Assembly: GCA_910587795.1 (NCBI GenBank)
Contig: CAJUNH010000001.1
Span: 1 to 64,000 of the forward strand
From: an uncultured Christensenellaceae bacterium
Lineage (GTDB): Bacteria; Bacillota; Clostridia; Christensenellales; CAG-314
Length of the DNA stretch: 64,000 nucleotides
Reading direction: 5' to 3'
The position numbers and the translations under genes were made by a program. A model generated the notes under the pieces. The model ran no database searches, had not been told where the DNA came from, and saw only the letters and a list, made by a program, of their open reading frames with translations. Position 1 is the stretch's first letter; each line of letters begins with the position of its first letter. Of the stretch, positions 8,689 to 17,471 are shown piece by piece.

Positions 8689-9456
8689 TTAACAGTTTTT
8701 ATTTCTTTTAGGTTTAAAAGCAGCGTAAAAAGCCGTCGCAATTAATGCGCCGCCTATTATATTTCCCAAAGTGGTGGGCAGCAGACAATACAGGAGAGCG
8801 TTGCCCACGTTCAGCCCGTCGGCGTTTCCCGATAAAAGACCGGCGGATAAGTAGTACATATTTGCAACGCTGTGTTCAAATCCGCATACTACAAAAGCAA
8901 AAACAGGCATATACAGCGCCGTAATTTTACCCGCGGAAGACTTTGACGACATTGCCGCCCAAACCGCAAGGCATACAAGTATGTTGCAAGGTATTGCGCG
9001 AAGCAGCGCTATGCCGAATTCCATATTGCATTTATTTGCTGCGGTTGTAATGCACGCAATATTTGCCGCGTCGCTTTGAACTCCGCTGTAAACTACGATT
9101 ACGGCAATTAGAACGCCTCCGATAAGGTTTCCGCCGTATGCAATGCCCCAGTTTTTTAATAATGCGGTAAGTTTAATTTCTTTGCTTGCGGCGGGTATAA
9201 CCAAAAGACAGTTGCCCGTAAATAGTTCCGCGCCGCAAATTACCACAAGTATAAGCCCCAGCGGAAATACCGCGGCTTTTATTACGCTTGCCGCGCTGCC
9301 GTCAAAAGTTGCGGACGCAGCAGTGGACGCTGCCGCGCCGAAAGCTATAAACGCCCCTGCCAGCACTGCAAGAATAAGCGTTTTGTACCATATTGCCGAC
9401 GTTTTGTTTTTTGCCGACGTTATGTAATTTTGATAAATTTCGCCAGGCGTGTACAT
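8689..9456 (-). CDS. Formate/nitrite transporter (FNT) family channel
   Basis: A 255-residue integral membrane protein with six predicted helices. It carries FNT signatures: GAELFTGN near residue 75 and the CGFEHSVANMY stretch near 190, whose histidine lines the pore of this family. FNT proteins are pentameric channels for formate, nitrite or hydrosulfide; the substrate here is not clear. A strong GAAGGAGAAC precedes the ATG at 9456, supporting a start inside the upstream kinase-like gene. The two genes overlap by 37 bp in different frames, which suggests translational coupling. Confidence 0.92.
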   Translation of the reverse strand: MYTPGEIYQNYITSAKNKTSAIWYKTLILAVLAGAFIAFGAAASTAASATFDGSAASVIKAAVFPLGLILVVICGAELFTGNCLLVIPAASKEIKLTALLKNWGIAYGGNLIGGVLIAVIVVYSGVQSDAANIACITTAANKCNMEFGIALLRAIPCNILVCLAVWAAMSSKSSAGKITALYMPVFAFVVCGFEHSVANMYYLSAGLLSGNADGLNVGNALLYCLLPTTLGNIIGGALIATAFYAAFKPKRNKNC

Positions 9457-9956
9457 AGTTCTCCTTCGTAATTTTTATCTATCAGTATATAGTTAAGCCC
9501 GTATTCTTTGCAAAGCTGCAAGCTGCGGTTGTTTTCGGCAATCAGGTCGTTTTCCGTAACGGTGCAACTCAGTCTTTGTTCTATATCGTTTTCGTGTTTT
9601 AATATTTCCAAAAAATTTTTTTTAATATAGTTTTCGCTCATTACAATGCAAAAAAACGTAATTTTGTCAATATAATCTTTAGTAAAATCGCTTTGCCAGT
9701 CAAACGGAATATAGCAGCCCTCTACTATAAGGTTTTGCCCGTTTTCTATTGCCGTTTCTATTATCTCTTTTACGATATTCCATAAATAGGGCGTAAGCTT
9801 TTCGTCGTCGTAAGCCGTAAGTTCGGTATTTCCGCTGCGTATAAGTCCCATTTTGATATGGTCTATCGAAATATACGGAAATTTGTATAGTTCTAAAAGC
9901 TTTTGCGCCGTCACGGTCTTGCCGGTATGCGTTGCTCCGGAAATTAAAATAATCAT
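9420..9956 (-). CDS. P-loop ATPase/kinase-like protein
   Basis: A 178-residue protein starting with a beta strand and Walker A motif (MIILISGATHTGKT, about residues 7-14). ISIDHIKMGLIR follows, with an aspartate where small-molecule kinases often bind substrate, then NLIVEGCYIP. The layout resembles small kinases of the 2-phosphoglycerate kinase or zeta-toxin-like P-loop group, but no specific substrate can be named. It is the first gene of a minus-strand pair whose second member is an FNT channel. No antitoxin-like partner is next to it, which argues against a toxin role. Confidence 0.6.
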   Translation of the reverse strand: MIILISGATHTGKTVTAQKLLELYKFPYISIDHIKMGLIRSGNTELTAYDDEKLTPYLWNIVKEIIETAIENGQNLIVEGCYIPFDWQSDFTKDYIDKITFFCIVMSENYIKKNFLEILKHENDIEQRLSCTVTENDLIAENNRSLQLCKEYGLNYILIDKNYEGELCTRLAKFIKIT

Positions 9957-10247
9957 AACTTAATTGTATTACAGTTCGGCAATATTTTCAAGCAAAAAAA
10001 CGTATAAACGATAAAGCGTAAAAAATAATAGTGCTGTTGCGGACGCTTGCAACTATAAGCATAATAAAACCGTCAACAAATACGGGATCGCTTTTTCTCT
10101 GTTATAGTTTTTCAAATTCTTGCGGCAAACCGCTTTATTTTGTCTTGCCGCAGTTATTTCGGCAAATACCGATTGTTAAGGTATTATTTATTAAATTATA
10201 TATTACATAGTCTTGCAAAAAAATCGGCGTAGTGTTAAAATACTATT

Positions 10248-11552
10248 ATGGCGCAATATGAACAAAATTCAATATTTCAGGAAGAAAAAGTAAACAATAT
10301 CCCTCTTGCGGAACGTATGCGTCCTAAGGTATTATCACAGTTTATCGGGCAGAAACACATTATATACGACGGCTCGCTGCTTTGCCGCGCAATCAAAGCG
10401 GACAAGCTGGGCAGTTGTATTTTTTGGGGAGTACCGGGGACTGGTAAAACGTCTTTGGCTAATATTATCGCAAATACTACGGGCAGTCACTTTGAAAAAT
10501 TAAACGCCGTCAGCAGCGGGGTTGCCGATGCAAAAAAGATAATAGAGGAAGCCACAAAACGTTTTAACGCCTACGGACAAAAAACTTATCTGCTGCTAGA
10601 CGAGTGTCACCGCTGGAATAAGGCGCAAAGCGACTGTATGCTGCCCGCAATAGAAAAGGGGTATATTACCTTTATCGGCTCTACTACGGAAAATCCGTAC
10701 GTATCTATGACCAGGGCGATAGTGTCGCGTTGCAGGGTGTTTGAATTTTTGGCTCTCACAAAAAACGACGTTATAGACGGTCTTAAACAGGCGATAAAGC
10801 GCGACGTCGTGCTGTCCAAACTAAACGTCGTAATAGATGCCGACGCATACGACTACATCGCGGAAACCGCGTCCGGCGATATGCGCAATGCATATAACGC
10901 GTTGGAGTTGGCTGTGCTTACCACCGACGTAGACTCTTCGGGCGCAATACATATCACGCGTAAAATCGCCTCGCAGTCTATGCAAAAAAAGGCGCTGTCG
11001 GTAGACTCCGGAACGTATTACGATATGATAAGCGCGTTTATCAAATCTATGCGCGGAAGCGACGCAAATGCGGCAATGTTTTGGTTTGAAAGGCTTATCG
11101 AGGCGGGGACTGATCCGTTGCTGCTTGCCCGCAGGATTGTTATCCACGCGGCGGAAGACGTAGGTCTTGCCGACCCGGCGGCTTTAACTCTTGCAACGTC
11201 GGCTTTGGTGGCTTTTCAAAATCTCGGTTTGCCCGAAGGACGTATACCGCTAAGCGAGGCTATACTGTATATTTGCAACTGTCCTAAGTCCAACTCGGTT
11301 GTAAACGCATTGGGTGCGGCAACGCAGTCGGCGCAAAACCATCCTTCGGCGCGCGTACCGAGTTATCTTATGGACGACAACCATCCGCGCACTACCGAGG
11401 AAATTGACGCTCCTGCATACAAATATCCGCATAATTACGGCGGTTGGGTACAGCAGCAGTATTTGCCGGACGAAGTTAAGGACGAGGTTTACTTTACCCC
11501 GTCGGGTATCGGTCAGGATATCGGCTGCAGACAGAAAAAAACAAAAGTTTAG
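10248..11552 (+). CDS. rarA: Replication-associated recombination protein A (RarA/MgsA)
   Basis: A 434-residue AAA+ ATPase with the RarA order: N-terminal LAERMRPKVLSQFIGQKH, Walker A GVPGTGKTSLAN (about 63-74), Walker B LLLDECHRWNKAQ with the family HR(F/W)NK motif, and sensor 1 GSTTENPY. A C-terminal clamp-loader-like tetramerisation domain ends in YKYPHNYGGWVQQQYLP, a RarA hallmark. RarA acts at stalled replication forks with SSB. A tryptophan replaces the usual phenylalanine in HRFNK. A TfoX-like gene follows after 8 bp, probably co-transcribed. Confidence 0.96.
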   Translation: MAQYEQNSIFQEEKVNNIPLAERMRPKVLSQFIGQKHIIYDGSLLCRAIKADKLGSCIFWGVPGTGKTSLANIIANTTGSHFEKLNAVSSGVADAKKIIEEATKRFNAYGQKTYLLLDECHRWNKAQSDCMLPAIEKGYITFIGSTTENPYVSMTRAIVSRCRVFEFLALTKNDVIDGLKQAIKRDVVLSKLNVVIDADAYDYIAETASGDMRNAYNALELAVLTTDVDSSGAIHITRKIASQSMQKKALSVDSGTYYDMISAFIKSMRGSDANAAMFWFERLIEAGTDPLLLARRIVIHAAEDVGLADPAALTLATSALVAFQNLGLPEGRIPLSEAILYICNCPKSNSVVNALGAATQSAQNHPSARVPSYLMDDNHPRTTEEIDAPAYKYPHNYGGWVQQQYLPDEVKDEVYFTPSGIGQDIGCRQKKTKV

Positions 11553-11560
11553 GAGTAATA

Positions 11561-11866
11561 ATGACAGACAGAACATTTTTAACCGATTTGACGGTTAAGC
11601 TGGCGGAACTCGGGGATATAACCTTGCGTCCTATGATGGGCGAATACCTGTTATATTTAAACGGAAAATACGTTGCGGTTATTTGCGATAATACTTTGTT
11701 TGTAAAGCAAAATAAATCCAACGCGGAATTAGTTGCGGGTTTAAATCCAAAACCTCCTTACGAGGGCGCAAAACCGTGCTATATAGTGCCGTGCGACAGC
11801 GTTGAATTTCTGCGTAATACCGTGTGGCAGACGTACCTCGGTACGCCCGATAAAAAGAAAAAATAA
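11561..11866 (+). CDS. TfoX N-terminal domain protein
   Basis: A 101-residue protein matching the stand-alone TfoX/Sxy N-terminal domain: RPMMGEYLLYLNGKYVAVI near residue 27 corresponds to the family's 'RPMFGGYGLYLDGK'. In proteobacteria TfoX/Sxy regulates competence. In Firmicutes single-domain versions have no demonstrated role and should not be assumed to control competence. The C-terminus is lysine-rich. It follows rarA by 8 bp with an AGGAG site. Confidence 0.82.
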   Translation: MTDRTFLTDLTVKLAELGDITLRPMMGEYLLYLNGKYVAVICDNTLFVKQNKSNAELVAGLNPKPPYEGAKPCYIVPCDSVEFLRNTVWQTYLGTPDKKKK

Positions 11867-11887
11867 TTTTATTAAGGAAATACAGAT

Positions 11888-11956
11888 ATGAAAACAACTC
11901 TTGCCCTCTGCGCGGCAAATTGCGTATGGGGGGGGGTATGGGCTTTTAAAAGTTAA
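11888..11956 (+). pseudogene. 22-codon mini-ORF with a G9 tract, possible DMT/EamA gene remnant
   Basis: ATG 11888 follows AAGGAAATACAG and opens a 22-residue frame ending at 11956. The peptide MKTTLALCAANCVWGGVWAF resembles the first helix of EamA/DMT transporters (LALLAAxxWGGxF). A run of nine G at 11928-11936 lies within it. Reading continues in other frames without recognisable homology until the ABC gene leader. It may be a decayed transporter N-terminus, or a small peptide gene whose G tract could slip. I cannot tell which. Confidence 0.35.
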
Positions 11957-12049
11957 AAAACGACGGCTTTTGGCAAACGCGCGTTCGCCGTGATAACCGA
12001 CTTGTGTTTTACAGTTATTGCAAGTTAAAAAATTATAAGGAGTTTTAAT

Positions 12050-12784
12050 ATGATTAAACTGACAAACGTATCTAAATCTTACGGCAAATCGCAGGTAAAA
12101 GCCGTGGATAGTCTATCTTTGGAAATTAAGGACGGCGAAATATTCGGCTTTCTAGGACCGAACGGCGCTGGAAAGTCTACAACAATCAAGATGATTACGG
12201 GTATTTTATCTCCCGGCGAAGGGGTAATAGAGGTTGACGGAGTAAATATTGCGGAAAATCCTACGCTTGCAAAGTCTTACATAGGCTTTGTTCCCGACAA
12301 TCACGAAACTTACGAAACTTTAAAAGGCATAGAATATCTTAATTTTATAGGCACTATGTATTCGGTAGAGCAAACGGCGTTAAAGTCGCGCATAGCGGAG
12401 TATGCGGAACTGTTTCAATTAACCGACGCATTGCCTAATATGATATCGTCGTATTCGCACGGAATGAAGCAAAAACTTATGGTGATCGCCACGCTTATAC
12501 ACGACCCCAAAGTGTGGATTTTGGACGAGCCCTTGACGGGACTGGATCCTCAGTCTGCTTATCAGCTTAAACAGCTTATGCGTAAACATGCCGATTGCGG
12601 CAATACCGTGTTTTTCAGTTCGCACGTAATAGACGTAGTGGAAAAAGTGTGCGACCGCATAGGTATTATCAATCACGGCAAGCTTGTTGCGGTGGATACT
12701 TTGGATAATATCCGTGCGGACAAAAACGTTTCGTTAGAGAGTTTGTTCCTTACGATTACCTCGGCAGAGGAAACGGAAGCTTAA
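12050..12784 (+). CDS. ABC transporter ATP-binding protein
   Basis: A 244-residue ATPase subunit with Walker A GPNGAGKST (about 38-46), a Q-loop position occupied by FVPDNHETYETLKG, signature SYSHGMKQK in place of LSGGQ, Walker B VWILDEPLTGLDPQ and switch histidine SSHV. The modified signature and CcmA/EcsA-like layout suit exporters of the ABC-2 or Ecs type. The start has an AAGGAG site 8 bases upstream. The membrane partner follows 11 bp later. Confidence 0.95.
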   Translation: MIKLTNVSKSYGKSQVKAVDSLSLEIKDGEIFGFLGPNGAGKSTTIKMITGILSPGEGVIEVDGVNIAENPTLAKSYIGFVPDNHETYETLKGIEYLNFIGTMYSVEQTALKSRIAEYAELFQLTDALPNMISSYSHGMKQKLMVIATLIHDPKVWILDEPLTGLDPQSAYQLKQLMRKHADCGNTVFFSSHVIDVVEKVCDRIGIINHGKLVAVDTLDNIRADKNVSLESLFLTITSAEETEA

Positions 12785-12795
12785 CGGAGGTACGT

Positions 12796-14517
12796 ATGAA
12801 AAAATATTTATCTCTTGTTAAACTGCTTTTCGTGCAGCAGTACCGCATTAAGCCGTCGGGTAAAAAGCGCAAAAAAGGCGGTACGATAGCTTTGTTTGTT
12901 CTTTTGGGTTTGTGCTTTTTGCCTATGTTAATAGGTGTTTTTGCGGCGATGTACTACTTGGGGCAAGTATCCCGCGGAATAGCGGACGTAGGCGCAGTAT
13001 GCGCAGCGCTTATAATTATCTGTCAAGGCGTAGTATTCGTATTCGGTATACCTGCATTGATTTCCAACGTATTTACAGTTAAAGATGCGGATAAACTGTT
13101 GTTTTTGCCTATACGTTCGGCAAGTATTTTTGCGTCCAAACTTACGGTAGTGTATCTTAACGAGGTTATAACTACCGCAGTTACGGTTATAGTAATTTTG
13201 CTGCCTTTCGGCATAGGTCTGGGCGCGGGTGCGGGTTTTTATTTGCTGCTTATACCTGCGCTTGTGTTAATACCTTTACTGCCTATGCTTTTAGGGTGTA
13301 TAATAGCCGTTCCATTATCTGCGCTTATTACAAAATTCAGTAATAACGGAATTTTTAAAACCGTAATGCAAACGGTGCTGTATATAATTCTTATGGCTGT
13401 GTACATTGCCGGTATGTATTATTTGGGATTTTTCGGCGGTTCAAGCGGCGATATTACGGGCGGTGCGGATTCGGGCGCAATATTGCTGGAAAAATTACAG
13501 CAGATGTCTAAGTATATAAAGTACGTTCATTCCAATTATACTTTGGCTGTCGCTATGACAAGCGCAGCATTCGGCGCGTTGTCGCTTAACCTTGTAATTT
13601 CCGTTGCGGAAAACGTATTTTTGTTTGCGTTGGTGCTGCTGATGTCTGTTCCGTTTTATCACCGAATGCTTACCGTTTCTGTCGAAGGCGGCGGAAGGGG
13701 ACGTCACAAAAAAGTAAATGCCGACGAATTGCAGGTTAAAAATCAGGGCGTAGTTAAGGAATTGATTTTTACCGATATCAAGCGCGTCACGCGAGACAGT
13801 CAAATGGGCTTTCAGTGTATCATGTCACTGATAATTTTACCGCTTATGGTAGGTATATTTGCTTTGGCGTTTGGAATGTCTGCGGAAGACGAGGGCAGTA
13901 TTTTGGAAATATTGCAGGTTCAGCCGATGTATCAACTTATTGCGCCGATTGTGTTTGTAGGCTATATGTCTATGCTGGGCATGACCAGTAACGTATTAGG
14001 TATATATCCTATCTCCCGCGAAAACAAGTCTATTTACATAATCAAAAGTTTACCGTTGTCTTTTAGTAAATATTTGTTTGCAAAGGTGCTGTTGGCAACT
14101 CTTTCTATGGTAATAAGTAACATTATTACGTGTCTGCTTATAGTGATACTGTTTAAAGTGCAGTGGTTTTACGGGATTTTGATGTTGGTTACAATGGCAT
14201 TGCTGGGATTCGGCACAATGTGTATAATGACGCTGGTCGATCTTAAAAATCCCAAGCTGGGATGGACTAACTTCAATCAAAGCCTAAAAAATGCCAAAAA
14301 CAGCTGGATAGCAATGTTGGTGGGATTTTTATGTATGATTGCGCTTGCGGCTGTGGTGGCGCCTTGCGCCGTCGGTTGGGCGCTGACGGACGGCGGCTGG
14401 TATATGACAATGGTTATGTGGCTGTTAATTATAGGACTTTCGGCGGGCTATGCCGTAGTAAGCTACAAAGTTATGGCTTCGCGCGCACAACGCTATTTTG
14501 AACAAATCGAGCCGTAA
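12796..14517 (+). CDS. ABC transporter permease, ABC-2/Ecs-like
   Basis: A 573-residue polytopic membrane protein with a basic N-terminus (RIKPSGKKRKKGG) and about twelve hydrophobic segments. The two halves are joined by a basic cytoplasmic region (GGGRGRHKKVNADE) near residue 300. The topology matches putative ABC exporter permeases that pair with a single ATPase gene. The substrate is unknown. The region after the gene (14518-14690) is AT-rich with no clear terminator. Confidence 0.85.
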   Translation: MKKYLSLVKLLFVQQYRIKPSGKKRKKGGTIALFVLLGLCFLPMLIGVFAAMYYLGQVSRGIADVGAVCAALIIICQGVVFVFGIPALISNVFTVKDADKLLFLPIRSASIFASKLTVVYLNEVITTAVTVIVILLPFGIGLGAGAGFYLLLIPALVLIPLLPMLLGCIIAVPLSALITKFSNNGIFKTVMQTVLYIILMAVYIAGMYYLGFFGGSSGDITGGADSGAILLEKLQQMSKYIKYVHSNYTLAVAMTSAAFGALSLNLVISVAENVFLFALVLLMSVPFYHRMLTVSVEGGGRGRHKKVNADELQVKNQGVVKELIFTDIKRVTRDSQMGFQCIMSLIILPLMVGIFALAFGMSAEDEGSILEILQVQPMYQLIAPIVFVGYMSMLGMTSNVLGIYPISRENKSIYIIKSLPLSFSKYLFAKVLLATLSMVISNIITCLLIVILFKVQWFYGILMLVTMALLGFGTMCIMTLVDLKNPKLGWTNFNQSLKNAKNSWIAMLVGFLCMIALAAVVAPCAVGWALTDGGWYMTMVMWLLIIGLSAGYAVVSYKVMASRAQRYFEQIEP

Positions 14518-14690
14518 GTTTTTAGAAAAATGCGCATAAAATCCGTATATTTAAACTCCGTTTTGGGAGATATTAAATTTGCTTAAACAGCTTAAAAAAA
14601 AATAATTTTATTGATAAATAATGGGTTTGGAAAAGCCGGCGCAAAAATTTTTATACGTATTCGCAAGAATAGAAAATTAGGAGAAAATAT

Positions 14691-15893
14691 ATGAAAAACG
14701 TACTAGACGTATTAAGGGAACGCGGATATATAAAGCAAACGGTATTTGAGGACGAGCTTTACGAGCTTTTAGGTAAGGAATCCGTAACTTTTTATACCGG
14801 TTACGACCCTACGGCGGATAGTTTGCACGTGGGGCACTTTGTGACGCTTATGGCAATGGCGCATATGCAGCGCGCAGGACACCGTCCCATTGTTTTAATC
14901 GGCGGCGGTACCGCTATGGTGGGCGATCCGTCGGGGCGGACGGACATGCGCAGCATGATGACGAAAGAAACAATACAGCATAATGTGGATTGCTTTCGTA
15001 AGCAGATGTCGCGTTTTATAGACTTTGCCGACGGTAGGGCGATTATCGCAAATAATGCCGATTGGCTGTACAATCTAAATTATATAGACTTTTTGAGGGA
15101 AATCGGCACGTGCTTTTCCGTAAACCAAATGCTTACTGCCGAGTGTTTTAAACAGCGTTTGGAACGCGGACTTAGCTTTTTGGAGTTTAACTACATGCTT
15201 ATGCAGGGTTACGACTTTTTAGAGCTTAACAACCGCTATAATTGCGTACTGCAAGCGGGCGGCGACGACCAATGGAGCAATATGCTTGCGGGCGCGGACC
15301 TTATACGCCGCAAAAAAGGCAAAAAAGCTTATGCGCTTACTTTTGCGCTGCTTACTACAAGCGAAGGCAAAAAGATGGGCAAAACTGCAAAAGGCGCAGT
15401 GTGGCTCGATCCAAATAAAACTAGCCCGTTTGACTTTTTCCAATACTGGCGCAACGTTGAAGACGACCGCGTAGAAACGTGTATGAAATTACTGACGTTT
15501 ATGGACTTGGCGGAGATTGCCGAGCTTACGGCGCATAAGGACGAACGTATGAACGTTGCCAAAGAACGTCTTGCTTACGAAGTGACGGCAATAGTGCACG
15601 GTAAGGAAGTCGCCGACAGCGTTTTAAAACAAGTTAAGGCGTCGTTTGCGCTGGACGTAAGCAATATGCCCGTCGTAGAAATTACCGATCCTCAAAATAT
15701 TATCGACATTTTGGTTAAATGCGGACAAGCCAAATCCAACGGGGAAGCAAGAAGGCTTGTCGAAGGCGGAGGAGTTTCAGTAAACGACGAAAAAATTAAC
15801 GCTATCGGTTGGGCTTTGACGGAAGAAATTATCGCTAAACGCGAATTTATATTGCATAAGGGTAAAAAGGTACATTTAAGAGTTTTGTTTTAA
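14691..15893 (+). CDS. tyrS: Tyrosyl-tRNA synthetase
   Basis: A 400-residue class I aminoacyl-tRNA synthetase. The HIGH-type motif is HVGHF at about residue 45 in TADSLHVGHF. The KMSKS-type motif is KMGKT near 230, as usual in bacterial TyrRS. GYDFLELNNRYNCVLQAGGDDQW holds the tyrosine-binding region. A C-terminal S4 RNA-binding domain is present (GQAKSNGEARRLVEGGGVSVN). The gene charges tRNA-Tyr. In many Firmicutes tyrS carries a T-box leader, but the 173-bp leader here shows neither T-box sequence nor a clear terminator. An AGGAG site precedes ATG 14691. Confidence 0.97.
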   Translation: MKNVLDVLRERGYIKQTVFEDELYELLGKESVTFYTGYDPTADSLHVGHFVTLMAMAHMQRAGHRPIVLIGGGTAMVGDPSGRTDMRSMMTKETIQHNVDCFRKQMSRFIDFADGRAIIANNADWLYNLNYIDFLREIGTCFSVNQMLTAECFKQRLERGLSFLEFNYMLMQGYDFLELNNRYNCVLQAGGDDQWSNMLAGADLIRRKKGKKAYALTFALLTTSEGKKMGKTAKGAVWLDPNKTSPFDFFQYWRNVEDDRVETCMKLLTFMDLAEIAELTAHKDERMNVAKERLAYEVTAIVHGKEVADSVLKQVKASFALDVSNMPVVEITDPQNIIDILVKCGQAKSNGEARRLVEGGGVSVNDEKINAIGWALTEEIIAKREFILHKGKKVHLRVLF

Positions 15894-15908
15894 TTATAAA
15901 ACGGTATA

Positions 15909-16538
15909 ATGAAAGAATTTGTAACAATAGGCAATGCCGAATATACTCACGAAAACGTAATAGAAAAATCGCGTTTTATCGCTTTTGCAATCCGTGCGGA
16001 TACGGTGCAACAAGCGGCGGAATTTGTGGAGCAAAAACGCAAAAAATACTACGACGCTACGCATAATTGCTATGCGTATATTGTGGGCGATAAGGCAAAG
16101 TTCAGCGACGATGGCGAGCCGCAAGGTACTGCGGGTATGCCTATGTACGAGTGCATAAAGGCAAATAATCTAGACCGTGTGTGCATCGTCGTCACACGTT
16201 ATTTCGGCGGAGTAAAGCTGGGCGCCGGCGGACTTGTTCGGGCGTACGGCGGTGCGGCGGCGGACGTTTTACGTAAATGCGCAAGGGTGCCGATGCGTCT
16301 TTGCCGTAATGCCGAAGTGACGGTAGAGTATTCGATGCTTAAAATTTTGCGCAAGGCAATGTCGGGCGTCGCGCTGGAACAAAACGTCGATTATGCGGAT
16401 AAAGTGACGTTACATTATTTGATTTTGAGCGAATTATCACATACTATTTGTGACATAGTATTGCAAAATACCTTTGGAAAAGGACAAATCGAGCTTTTTG
16501 ACGAATTTTTGTCGGCATACGATGGCGAAGTTAAGTAG
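15909..16538 (+). CDS. YigZ/IMPACT family protein
   Basis: A 209-residue protein with the IMPACT-type signature: ATHNCYAYIVG, DDGEPQGTAGMPM and VTRYFGGVKLGAGGLVRAYG between about residues 50 and 120, plus a C-terminal alpha/beta domain. The length is typical of bacterial YigZ. Eukaryotic IMPACT regulates translation through Gcn2; the bacterial role is unproven. It begins 15 bp after tyrS and may be co-transcribed. Confidence 0.93.
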   Translation: MKEFVTIGNAEYTHENVIEKSRFIAFAIRADTVQQAAEFVEQKRKKYYDATHNCYAYIVGDKAKFSDDGEPQGTAGMPMYECIKANNLDRVCIVVTRYFGGVKLGAGGLVRAYGGAAADVLRKCARVPMRLCRNAEVTVEYSMLKILRKAMSGVALEQNVDYADKVTLHYLILSELSHTICDIVLQNTFGKGQIELFDEFLSAYDGEVK

Positions 16539-16711
16539 ATGTTTTTACTTCATTAAAAATGTAAAATCCGTAAAAAACACCTAAACACTTACTTTTTAAA
16601 GTACAAAACATAAAAAACGATTGCCGCGATTATCAAACGTTTTAAACGGCAAAGTTTGTGTGTACAGTTGTATATTTTTATTTCGTAAAATTAATCAAGG
16701 AGAACGCTGCT

Positions 16712-17347
16712 ATGTCCAAAACGGTTTTAAAAGGCGCAACGTTGTTGGCTCCGCTGCCGGTTGTTATGGCTACGGTGGGCGATATGCAAAACTCTAATAT
16801 AATTACAATAGCGTGGACGGGCGTAGTGTGCTCCCAACCTCCGCGCGTTTACATATCCGTACGGCACGAACGCTATTCGTACGATATTATGCGTAAATCT
16901 CCCGATTTTGTAATTAATTTTGTAAGCGAAAAACTACTTGCCGCCTGCGACTATTGCGGTATCCGCAGCGGGCGGGATATAGATAAATTTTCCGAAATGA
17001 AATTTACTAAGGAACGCGCAAGCGAAGTGTCGGCGCCGTTAATTGCGGAAAGTCCCGTCAATATGGAATGTAAGGTATTCGACGTAATCAATCTTGGGTC
17101 GCACGATATGTTTCTCGCCGACGTTGTAGCGATACACGTCGATAATGATATAATGACCGACGGCAAAATCGACTACGCCAAAGCAAAGCTGGTAAACTAT
17201 CAGCACGGCGAATATTACGCTACGGGGCGTCACTTGGGGCGTTTCGGTTACGCGGCGCAGCGCAAGTTTATTGCTAAGTACGGCAAGGGTTTAGACGTAG
17301 ACCACACAAAAGTTAAATCGCTTACTAAACGCAAAGTTCAAAAATGA
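16712..17347 (+). CDS. Flavin reductase-like (FMN-binding split barrel) protein
   Basis: A protein of about 211 residues with the flavin reductase-like split-barrel fold: an N-terminal strand pair around TVGDMQNSNIITIAWTGVV, then PPRVYISVRHERYSYDI and FVINFVSEKL, which commonly form the FMN site. It could be an NAD(P)H:FMN reductase or an FMN-dependent enzyme; the substrate is unknown. An in-frame start at 16658 exists, but ATG 16712 has a strong CAAGGAG site 11 bases upstream, so I start there. It stands alone, with 100-200 bp flanks. Confidence 0.87.
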   Translation: MSKTVLKGATLLAPLPVVMATVGDMQNSNIITIAWTGVVCSQPPRVYISVRHERYSYDIMRKSPDFVINFVSEKLLAACDYCGIRSGRDIDKFSEMKFTKERASEVSAPLIAESPVNMECKVFDVINLGSHDMFLADVVAIHVDNDIMTDGKIDYAKAKLVNYQHGEYYATGRHLGRFGYAAQRKFIAKYGKGLDVDHTKVKSLTKRKVQK

Positions 17348-17471
17348 TTTTGTAAAGGTTAAAACCGTAAGCAGACGGAGGCGCGGTAACAGCTTAACGC
17401 TTTTACGGCAATATACGGTATACGTTAAACAAACGGTATTGCAAGCCGTATTTGTACGGGGTATTAATAAT

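Noticed and set aside
9420..9956. Zeta-type toxin of a toxin-antitoxin pair
   Set aside because: The P-loop and following aspartate fit, but no antitoxin gene is adjacent and the coupled gene is a channel.
14518..14690. T-box leader for tyrS
   Set aside because: The leader is short and lacks the T-box sequence, specifier loop and a clear terminator.
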